Assembly (NCBI GenBank): GCA_041570195.1
Contig: JBFFWQ010000007.1
Location: forward strand, 29,216-93,215
Direction: 5' to 3'
Length of the DNA stretch: 64,000 nt
DNA from: UBA11865 sp041570195
GTDB lineage: Bacteria > Chloroflexota > Anaerolineae > Promineifilales > Promineifilaceae
Position 1 is the first letter of the stretch. Every line of letters begins with the position of its first letter. The notes beneath the pieces are model-generated. The model was not told where the DNA came from, did not search any database, and was given only the letters and a program-made list of their open reading frames with translations. The translations under genes and the position numbers were made by a program. Below, one piece after another: positions 42,778-50,664 of this stretch.

Positions 42778-44928
42778 CTACGTACCGCTGCCCTCGCTCT
42801 TCTCCTCCTGCAATTTCGGCCGCTTGCCCCTCGCTTCCGCGTGTTTCTCGATCATATGCTCCAATTGAGCCAGGGCGCGTTCGTTGGCCTCCCTTAGCTC
42901 ATCCTGCGCCGTATCTGGATTCATGGCCCAGGCCTGGTGCGTCCAGTACGTATTGTAAATGATGCCCAGCCAGGTGATGTACTCCAGATTTTCCTCGACC
43001 GACTGTACCGAGCGACCGACAAAGAAAGTGACGAACGTGGCCACGCCCAGGCCGCCGAAGATAGCCGCCGGAACATAATTGTCCTCCGACACAACCGCCA
43101 GAACAGCGCCGGCGATGAACAGGCCAAGGCCTACTAGGAACAGGATCCAGTACATGATCACCGTGGTCTTGTGATCGCGCAGGAAAGTGTCGAGGATTCG
43201 CTGGAACACCTGGTTGCCGCGCTCGTAACCGGCCCGGATATCGTTGATCCAATCTTCGTTCATCATCTTTGCTAACTCAGGGTACGCCTCGGCCACAGCC
43301 GGATCAAGTTGCGGTGGCGGGGCGAAGTCCGTACCGGCGTCCTCGGTAGCCGGCGGCTCGTCTGCCGGCTCCTCTAGCTGTTCCGGCGCCCCTGGCTGAG
43401 CCCCCTCTTCCGCCGGAGCAGGCCTAGATGGAACCGTTATCACCGGCCGCTCGCTCGCATCTTCAGCTTCCTGCACTACCGGCAGGCGCACGGCCGGATC
43501 GCCCAGCAATGCATAACCCCGGGCGTCGTTGTTAGCTGTCCACATACCGGCCACTTCATAGGGGTCATAGGCTTCGTCAAACTCGATCTTCTCGACCTCA
43601 TCGGCCAGCACGGTTGAAAGTTCCGCGTAACGTTCGTTGAAATACTCCATGGCCAGGCCAATCGGCTTACCGCTCAGCAGGCTTTCGATGGTGCTTTCGA
43701 AAACTTCCGTCTGCGCGCCGGCGCCAGGCCACACAAAAGAGAAACCCCAGGCCCGTTCCACGTGCCCCACCACGGCCAGAGCGCCGCCCCGCGGCTGGCT
43801 CAACATCTTGGTCGGCAGTCGGGCCAGGAAGTTACTTGGCGCGATTTCAGCCCGCTCCCTAAACGCCTGCTTGGCGAACTCATCATATTGGGGCGTGCCG
43901 CCCCCGTAGCAGGCGAAGAAAAAGGCGATCAGGCCCAGCAAGTTGGTCGTCGCCTCCAAATCTTCGGCGGCGAAGTACCAATCCCGTTTTATTGGGCCGC
44001 TGCCGGGCCCGCCCCAATCCCCGAGTAGCAGCGCGCCCTGTTCAGAAGCCTGGCGCTTATCGCCATTGGGGAAGCCCATGCCATGACTGGCGCTGAATAG
44101 GAAGGCCGGCGTCTCATCGCCCAGCAGAATCTGGCTCAGCCGCTCTCTGTTGGCCTGGTCTTTCATAAACTTGGAGAATTCCCAGCCTTTCAGCCTTTTT
44201 TCCCGTTTGTCCTGGAACTTTCGAAACAGCGGCTCTACCAGGTATTCCGTGCTTAATTCGGTGGCCTTGTCGCCGGGACTCTCGACCCCAAAAAAGGCGC
44301 CCGTCCTTGGCAGTTTCACCTTGCCCGATTCGGCCGTGACCACACTCTGGGCGTAGTTAGCATACTCCTCGACCGTGTCAAAGTGGATCCGGCCGACCCC
44401 ATATTGCACGTCCAATTGCGACTGGAAACGATAAGGAATCCTATTCGGGTCGCCGGCGATCAGCAGATAGTACGGCACCTTCTCCGGGTTAACCGGACCA
44501 GGCCCCTTGTTCCCAACCCGCTTCAAGAAGTTGGTCTTGCTTTCACCCGGCCGGTGGCCGCGTTCATTGCCTTCATACACCTGGCACAGCCCAGCCGTTG
44601 TCTTCTCCCGCCACTGGATCAGTGGGCTCAGCGCTTCCTTGATCTGCGGATCGGCGTCGTGGGCGAAGATGACGCCCCAGCCAGCCTGCTCCAGCTTATC
44701 CGGCTCGACGCCCTCGATAATGCCAAAAGTCGCGGTTTGCTTCTGCTGCCACTTGGCCTTCAACTCATTGAAATTCTCCGGCTTGGCTTGCGCCATCTTC
44801 TCCCGATCATCCTTATCGAAAAGTAGGCCGGTGAGTTTTCTGCCGTCCATGGGTGGAAAGTCATACTCACCCGTTTCGGCATTGATCCCATTGAAGTAAA
44901 GTTCCGTCGTGCTATTCTCTTCTGGCAT
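42778..44928 (-). CDS. Caspase/gingipain-like Cys-His peptidase with C-terminal membrane pair
   Basis: 716 residues. A Cys peptidase domain of the C25/caspase-like fold spans about 150-500: YLLIAGDPNRIPYRF precedes the first core strand, the catalytic His is in FSASHGMGFP (about 278), and the Cys in FFFACYGGGTP (about 340). A conserved GALAVVGHVERAWG strand follows. Residues 505-560 are Pro/Glu-rich and disordered. About 590-640 holds two membrane helices with a short loop (MYWILFLVGLGLFIAGA and AAIFGGLGVATFVTFFV), then a charged helix. There is no signal peptide, so the protease would face the cytoplasm. It is the last gene of a minus-strand set with the STAND-WD40 and CHAT-SIR2 genes. Clan assignment is by motif only. 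Confidence 0.82.
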   Translation of the reverse strand: MPEENSTTELYFNGINAETGEYDFPPMDGRKLTGLLFDKDDREKMAQAKPENFNELKAKWQQKQTATFGIIEGVEPDKLEQAGWGVIFAHDADPQIKEALSPLIQWREKTTAGLCQVYEGNERGHRPGESKTNFLKRVGNKGPGPVNPEKVPYYLLIAGDPNRIPYRFQSQLDVQYGVGRIHFDTVEEYANYAQSVVTAESGKVKLPRTGAFFGVESPGDKATELSTEYLVEPLFRKFQDKREKRLKGWEFSKFMKDQANRERLSQILLGDETPAFLFSASHGMGFPNGDKRQASEQGALLLGDWGGPGSGPIKRDWYFAAEDLEATTNLLGLIAFFFACYGGGTPQYDEFAKQAFRERAEIAPSNFLARLPTKMLSQPRGGALAVVGHVERAWGFSFVWPGAGAQTEVFESTIESLLSGKPIGLAMEYFNERYAELSTVLADEVEKIEFDEAYDPYEVAGMWTANNDARGYALLGDPAVRLPVVQEAEDASERPVITVPSRPAPAEEGAQPGAPEQLEEPADEPPATEDAGTDFAPPPQLDPAVAEAYPELAKMMNEDWINDIRAGYERGNQVFQRILDTFLRDHKTTVIMYWILFLVGLGLFIAGAVLAVVSEDNYVPAAIFGGLGVATFVTFFVGRSVQSVEENLEYITWLGIIYNTYWTHQAWAMNPDTAQDELREANERALAQLEHMIEKHAEARGKRPKLQEEKSEGSGT

Positions 44929-44972
44929 CCAAAATCCTCCCTCGTTTTACATTTAGAACCCTGGCCTGCTTA

Positions 44973-45063
44973 GGCAGCTTACCCAGGCTACTTGCCTAGG
45001 CTACTTGCCCAGGCTACTTGCCTAGGTTACTTGCCTAGGCTACTTGCCCAGGTTACTTGCCTA
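44973..45063. repeat. 13-bp tandem repeat array, seven units
   Basis: Units of GGCTACTTGCCTA occur head to tail at 44986, 44999, 45012, 45025, 45038 and 45051, with C/T variation at two places, after one degenerate unit at 44973. The array lies in the 187-bp gap between the STAND-WD40 gene and the peptidase gene. The unit junctions create CCTAGG palindromes. Confidence 0.92.
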
Positions 45064-45115
45064 GGCGCCCTCTGCCTCCACGGGGGGTTGACCGCCAATG
45101 CCTGATAACTCATCC

Positions 45116-48100
45116 TTAATCGCCGGTCAAACCAAATCGGGCTAACTCTTCTGGCGTCAAGAAGGGTGAGTAACGCTGAATAGAAGGCTCCGATAACTCC
45201 AGTAACTTATCGACCGCGAACGGCCAGATCAGGGCTGTGCCATCCTCACTGGTCGTGACAATGCTCCGGCCGTCTGGGCTAAAATGAGCATCCCAAATTT
45301 GCCCTTCATGCTCCGCCAGACTCAATATCTCGACGCCCGTACTGGTATTCCATACCCGGGCCGTGCCGTCCCAACTCGAAGTGATCAGGTATTCGTCATT
45401 GGGGCTAAACTCGACCGCATTGATGCCGTCTCTATGCCCACTGAGTGTCGCCAGGGCAGTGCCTGTCCGAATATTATATATCGTGGCCGCAAACTCGTCG
45501 CCCACGGTAACCAGGCGTTCGCCTCGCAGATCAACGGCTCCGAATTCGCCGGGTATCGACCGGATCCTTTCGCCGGTCGCGCTGTTCCAAACCTGCGTCC
45601 CCTCCCCGCCAGTCGTATACAGGCTCGACCTGTCAGGGCTGAATTCGATCCGCCAGATCGACCCCAACCCGGTTTCAAAGCTCATTACCTGCTGGCCGGA
45701 CATCGTGTCCCAGACAGTCACCTGGCTATTAGTGCAAATGCCATCTTCATCCAACTGGATGCAAGCGCCGGTAACCAGACGGCTCCCATCTCGACTCAGT
45801 TCAAGCGCCCCGTCAAGGATGTATTGGTTTGACAGGCGCTGAAATCCGACCGGCTCATGTGGCAGGCTCAACAACTCCTCGCCGCTGGCTGCGTCCCATA
45901 TCTTAGCCGTACCTTGGACACATGTTCCGCTGGCCTCATCCAACTCATCACAACCAGCGGTGAGGGCGATTTGGCCGTCACCGCTGATATCAGCCCCATC
46001 CACCCACCCGGCGTGCCCAGCCAGGGTCGATATGATCTCGTCGTCGATCACGTTCCAGAGAATGACCGCACCCGTCTCGTCTTGAACCACTGGGAGAATA
46101 GCCAGGTTGCTTGTGCTTTCGAAGGGGCTTCTGTCAAGGATGAGTCCGATCCTGGATGAAAGCGCCTCGCCTGATTCGGCGTCCCAAACGTTGACTTTGA
46201 AGTCATTACCATTGGTAATGAGGCGCTGGCCATCAGGCGTATAAGCGGCTTGAAAAATCGGGCCGCCATCGTGCGCCAACTCAGGGATCAACGCCGGCGC
46301 CGTTAACGCCCATAATTTAGTGACGCCATCTTGGTCGGTTGACGCCACCAGCCTGCCATTCGGGCTAAACGTGGCCGAGGTTAACCAGTCGCCGTGTCCG
46401 GTTAGCACATCTCGTTCGTCGCCGGTTTCAGCATCCCACACCCGGGCAGTGGTGTCATCACTGGCGGTGACGATCAACGACCCATCAGGGCTAAAAGCGG
46501 CCGATCTAACAAAGTTGGGGTGCGCTTCCAGGAATAGAAGTACCTGGCCCCCGAACGCATCCAGGACGGAAACCGTGCCGTTGGTGTTGCTGGCCACCAC
46601 CTCGCGGCCATCCGGGCTTAGGTCGATCGACGTGGTGCCCCACTGTTCGCTGATGGTCAGTTGCGGCTCTAGCGTCGTCGCATCCCAAATCTTGATCTGG
46701 CCGTCGCTCTCGCTGTGCGTTGCCAGCGTGGAGCCGTCGGCGCTGAAAACAACATCGTTGATACCCGACACCCCGGCGTCAGTACGGAATAATTCCAGCT
46801 CGCCGGAGGCGGCGTTCCACACCAACAACTGCCCATCCTGGCCCACGGTGGCAATAACCGAACCATCGGGCTTGAAGGCGACATCAGACACCGAACCATC
46901 ATGCCCTTCCAACGCCAATTGCTCTACGCCTGCCTCTGCATCCCATACCCGCGCTGTGCCATCCTCGCTACTCGTTACAATGCGCTGGCCGGCCGTGTCG
47001 ATTTCCAGGCCAGTAAGACCCGATTCATGAGCCCTAAACTTGGCCAACTCATCGCCGGTGGCCACATCCCAAACCGCGACCATACCATCGTCGCTCCCGA
47101 CCACAAGGCGCGAACTGTCGCCGCTGAAGGCAGCATCCACCGCCGCGCCGCCGCCCCCGCCAAGGCTGCGTACGGCCTCGGCCGTGGCCGCGTCCCACAG
47201 GCGTATCGATCTATCTTCGCCCGTCGTCATGATAAGTTGGTCATCCGGGCTGAAATCGGCGAACTTCACCTGGCCAAGATGCCCTAGCAGTTCATGAATG
47301 AGCGCTCCACTCCTGGCATTCCAGACCGCTCCAGACCCATCCCGGCTGGCGGTGACCAATTGCTCTCCATCACCGCTGAACAGTGCCGAAACGATCTCCG
47401 CCCCGCTACCTTCTATGAAGGCAACGACATCGCCCCTCTCGGCATCCCAAACCCGGGCCGTGCCGTCAAGACTGGCCGTGGCGATACGATCGCCAGCAGC
47501 ATTGAACACTGCCCAGGCCACGATGCCTTCATGCCCTTCCAAGACCACCAACTGCTGGCCATTCCCCGCATCCCAAACCCTGGCCGTGCCATCGCCGCCG
47601 GCCGTGACGATACGCTCGCCTTGCGAGTCGAAATTTGCCGCGAATACTCGGTCGCCATGCCCTTCAAGGACCAAAACCTCTTCGCCGCTGGCGACGTCCC
47701 AAACCTTGGCTACGCCATCGGACCCGGCGCTGACCACACGCTCGCCGCCAGGATCGAAGGACGCTTGTTCAACCCAATCGTCGTGCCCGTCCAGATCGCG
47801 GAGTTTCTCTCCAGATGTCGCGTCCCAAATACGAACCGTCCCGTCGTCGCTGCCGGTCACGATGGTCGCACCATCCGGGCTATAGGCCGCCGAGTTAACT
47901 GACCCCCTGTGCCCGGCCAGGGTCAGCAAGGTCGCGCCGCTGGCGATATCCCAGACTTTGGCCGTCCCATCCCAACTACCGCTGACGAGCCTCTCCCCAT
48001 CCGGGCTAAATCCCCCGCGAGTAACCGCGTCTTCGTGAGTATAACGCGGCAGGTTCATCAACCAGGGCGGCGCATTCGCCACCGACTCCAGCAATGCCCG

Positions 48101-50533
48101 GCGTGCGTTATCCTGGACGAAACCGTCGACGTCTCTGGTCACGTTCACCGCTCTACGGGCCAGGATCAGCGCCAGCGACGGATCGTTGATATCGCCTGAC
48201 ATCACCGCCAGCGCATTGGCCGCCAGGCCTTCTGCCAGGCTTAGTCGCCTTTGCCGCTCAGCCGTTTCTTTCTGCCGCTCAGCCTCATCGCGCTGCAACT
48301 CAGCTTCAGCTTGGGCCTGCCGCGCCTCCTCCGCCCGAGTCTCAGCCAGCTCAGCACTCGCTTCGGCTTCCAAAGCCGATTCCGCGGCTCGTTCCGCCTG
48401 GAATTCTGCGTCGTCTCTGGCTGCTTCGGCCTCCAGCGCCTTCTCTTCGGCCAGGGCTTCGTTGGTTTGGGCCAGCCTTTCGCTGACCTTGGCTTTTTCC
48501 TCTTCTTCAGTGGCTCGAATTGCCTGGCCTACGGCAACGATTGTGGCGATCAGTAAGACGATGGCCACCGCGCTAGCGGCGATGATCGTCCGCCGTCGCC
48601 TCTTGGCCTCCCGCTCCGCCTGCTCGGCCGCCAGTTGCTCCTGCCGGCGGCTCTCTACCAGGAACTCATGTTCCTCCGACAACACATCGTTCGGATTCTC
48701 GTCGGCGTAGGTCTGCGCTATGGTTAGTTGCGCGCCGTCCAGCAGTTGCCCCGGATCGCGGCCGGCGGCCAACCAGGCCCGCGTCGCCTTGTCCAACGGG
48801 TTCTCATAATTCACCCGCCAGGTAATATTGGCTCCCAGCACCGGCTCGACCAGGCGATCATGGGCCAACGTGTACCAGACATCGCCGCCGCGTATATCGG
48901 CCCGAATGATATAGGCATCGTTGAGAATGTCTACCGCCGCATTAGGCAGCCCCTCTGTTTCCTCTTCACCGCGGTAGACCAGGCCCCGGGTCCGGGCTGG
49001 CGTGATGACTTGCTCGTCAAACCAGGCCCGCAACCGTCGCGGGCTGATATCAGTTCGAGCCGTTACTTCGGCCAGCGTAGATTCATAAAAGCCGGTTAAA
49101 GCCTGATCCACGTCACCAAATGCCTGGACGTCGACCGCTTCAATGATCGTGCGCTTGGAAGGCAGATTTTCCCACAATTGGCGGCAGACGATCTGCAAAT
49201 GCACCGGTTCTACATAGGCGCCCAACTCCGCTTCGACCGTTGGTTCGCCGGCCAAACTCTCCTGCTTCGGCTGGCCGCGACGCAAGTTGTCGACCAGCGC
49301 TTCGGCCACCCCTTCGGCGAAAGACCGACCTGCCATCTCCGCCGGAGCTACGATCGCCTTCAAGGCTGCATTGCGCTTGAGGCGCTCCAGGCGAAAACGA
49401 GCCCGAAGCTGCTCGGGCAGCAGGTTGGCGTAAGGCGTCAGTTCGGCAATAAAATCCTCGCGCATGGTGAAGAGCACGTGTAAATCCGGGTACTCTTCCA
49501 AGGCCTCGCCAACCTGGCGGAAGAAATCCTCGCGCTTCCGCCAGTGCTCCGGATGGTAAGTGAACAGCTCTTCAAACTGGTCAAAGATCAGCAGCGTTGA
49601 AAGATCGCTTTTAGTCGCGCCGGCATCCGGCTCCTCGAGGCCAGCACTAGGTGAAACAAGCGTATCTGGCACTTCATCATCGCCCGCCGCGCCGTCATCA
49701 GCCTGGCCAAAATAAGGCGCCAGGCCCTCGCATAGGGTGAGACCGGCCAGCTCACCGGCCGTCTTATCTGGGTACAAGGAGGACAAAGCGCCAAAAACAT
49801 ACACATTAAGGATGATATCGATTAGCTCTTCAGGCAGACTGTAACCAACGTCGAGGATGGGCATGACCCGCATCTTCTGAACGAAGCGGGCTCGGGGCCC
49901 CCGGCCGACTTTATCCCGGCGGGTCAACTCCGGCAACAAGCCAGCCCGCAACAGGGACGACTTGCCGGCGCCAGACTGGGCGAAGAATAACGAAGCCCGC
50001 CGGGACATCACTTGGCCGGCCAAAATGGCAATTTCGTCGTCCCGGCCGTAGAAGAATTGCCGTTCGCCAGCCTCAAAAGCCCGCGGACCCATATATGGAT
50101 TAGCCAGCGCCTGGGTTAGTTGTAAGGCGACTGTATCTTCGATATCTGGCGGCGTCTCCGGCTGGGAAACAACTGTTTCTTGAACCACTATAGGTGCCAC
50201 CACTGTCGCCACGGGATCGGATAACGCCGCGCGTTCAAGGTTCAGACTTACGGCCCCGCCTAAATATATCGTCTGGCCTGGTTTCAGGAGAACTGGGTCA
50301 CCGCCCAACTGCTTGCCATCTACGAAAGTGCCATTGGTGCTACCCAAGTCCTGCAGCACGTAGCCCTCGGCTACGCGCGTCATCCGGGCATGGTGACGCG
50401 AAACCTCGACGTGATCGAATACGATGTCCGCGTATTGATCCCGGCCAATGATGATGTTGTCTTGGCCTAGATGAAAGACCTCACCCTTTAGCGGTCCTTT
50501 GTTTACGACAAGTTGATATGCTTCTTCAGCCAC
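45116..50533 (-). CDS. FHA - STAND NTPase - membrane helix - WD40 protein
   Basis: 1,805 residues. An FHA domain (about 8-100; IIGRDQYADIVFDH, VSRHHARM, LGSTNGTFVDGK) should bind phosphothreonine peptides. A STAND-type NTPase of the nSTAND1 kind follows (about 145-600): NPYMGPRAFEAGERQFFYGR, Walker A SGAGKSSLLRAG (about 187), Walker B LLIFDQFEELFT (about 314) and TMREDFIAEL. One membrane helix lies near 655, then about 100 residues of Ala/Glu coiled coil. About 22 WD40 units of 41-42 residues (about 825-1785) follow, enough for three seven-bladed propellers; most carry a Trp-Asp pair such as ARVWD. The layout matches signal-sensing switch NTPases that set off effectors. Its neighbours are both protease-fold proteins. 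Confidence 0.93.
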   Translation of the reverse strand: MAEEAYQLVVNKGPLKGEVFHLGQDNIIIGRDQYADIVFDHVEVSRHHARMTRVAEGYVLQDLGSTNGTFVDGKQLGGDPVLLKPGQTIYLGGAVSLNLERAALSDPVATVVAPIVVQETVVSQPETPPDIEDTVALQLTQALANPYMGPRAFEAGERQFFYGRDDEIAILAGQVMSRRASLFFAQSGAGKSSLLRAGLLPELTRRDKVGRGPRARFVQKMRVMPILDVGYSLPEELIDIILNVYVFGALSSLYPDKTAGELAGLTLCEGLAPYFGQADDGAAGDDEVPDTLVSPSAGLEEPDAGATKSDLSTLLIFDQFEELFTYHPEHWRKREDFFRQVGEALEEYPDLHVLFTMREDFIAELTPYANLLPEQLRARFRLERLKRNAALKAIVAPAEMAGRSFAEGVAEALVDNLRRGQPKQESLAGEPTVEAELGAYVEPVHLQIVCRQLWENLPSKRTIIEAVDVQAFGDVDQALTGFYESTLAEVTARTDISPRRLRAWFDEQVITPARTRGLVYRGEEETEGLPNAAVDILNDAYIIRADIRGGDVWYTLAHDRLVEPVLGANITWRVNYENPLDKATRAWLAAGRDPGQLLDGAQLTIAQTYADENPNDVLSEEHEFLVESRRQEQLAAEQAEREAKRRRRTIIAASAVAIVLLIATIVAVGQAIRATEEEEKAKVSERLAQTNEALAEEKALEAEAARDDAEFQAERAAESALEAEASAELAETRAEEARQAQAEAELQRDEAERQKETAERQRRLSLAEGLAANALAVMSGDINDPSLALILARRAVNVTRDVDGFVQDNARRALLESVANAPPWLMNLPRYTHEDAVTRGGFSPDGERLVSGSWDGTAKVWDIASGATLLTLAGHRGSVNSAAYSPDGATIVTGSDDGTVRIWDATSGEKLRDLDGHDDWVEQASFDPGGERVVSAGSDGVAKVWDVASGEEVLVLEGHGDRVFAANFDSQGERIVTAGGDGTARVWDAGNGQQLVVLEGHEGIVAWAVFNAAGDRIATASLDGTARVWDAERGDVVAFIEGSGAEIVSALFSGDGEQLVTASRDGSGAVWNARSGALIHELLGHLGQVKFADFSPDDQLIMTTGEDRSIRLWDAATAEAVRSLGGGGGAAVDAAFSGDSSRLVVGSDDGMVAVWDVATGDELAKFRAHESGLTGLEIDTAGQRIVTSSEDGTARVWDAEAGVEQLALEGHDGSVSDVAFKPDGSVIATVGQDGQLLVWNAASGELELFRTDAGVSGINDVVFSADGSTLATHSESDGQIKIWDATTLEPQLTISEQWGTTSIDLSPDGREVVASNTNGTVSVLDAFGGQVLLFLEAHPNFVRSAAFSPDGSLIVTASDDTTARVWDAETGDERDVLTGHGDWLTSATFSPNGRLVASTDQDGVTKLWALTAPALIPELAHDGGPIFQAAYTPDGQRLITNGNDFKVNVWDAESGEALSSRIGLILDRSPFESTSNLAILPVVQDETGAVILWNVIDDEIISTLAGHAGWVDGADISGDGQIALTAGCDELDEASGTCVQGTAKIWDAASGEELLSLPHEPVGFQRLSNQYILDGALELSRDGSRLVTGACIQLDEDGICTNSQVTVWDTMSGQQVMSFETGLGSIWRIEFSPDRSSLYTTGGEGTQVWNSATGERIRSIPGEFGAVDLRGERLVTVGDEFAATIYNIRTGTALATLSGHRDGINAVEFSPNDEYLITSSWDGTARVWNTSTGVEILSLAEHEGQIWDAHFSPDGRSIVTTSEDGTALIWPFAVDKLLELSEPSIQRYSPFLTPEELARFGLTGD

Positions 50534-50664
50534 GCTTCTTATCCTCTTTTGGACGAATTAGCTAACTGCCATCTGCAATAGTGTGACCTGACCTGCTCAC
50601 CAGTGGACTTGGACAAATATCTTTGTTATTACCAGCTCACCGGTAGTGATAGGCTCTGGCAAGC

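Noticed and set aside
45180..48060. Periodic 123-126 bp DNA pattern as a satellite or CRISPR array
   Set aside because: The period is the WD40 unit of the encoded protein; the frame is open throughout and the conserved parts are codons for WD40 residues.
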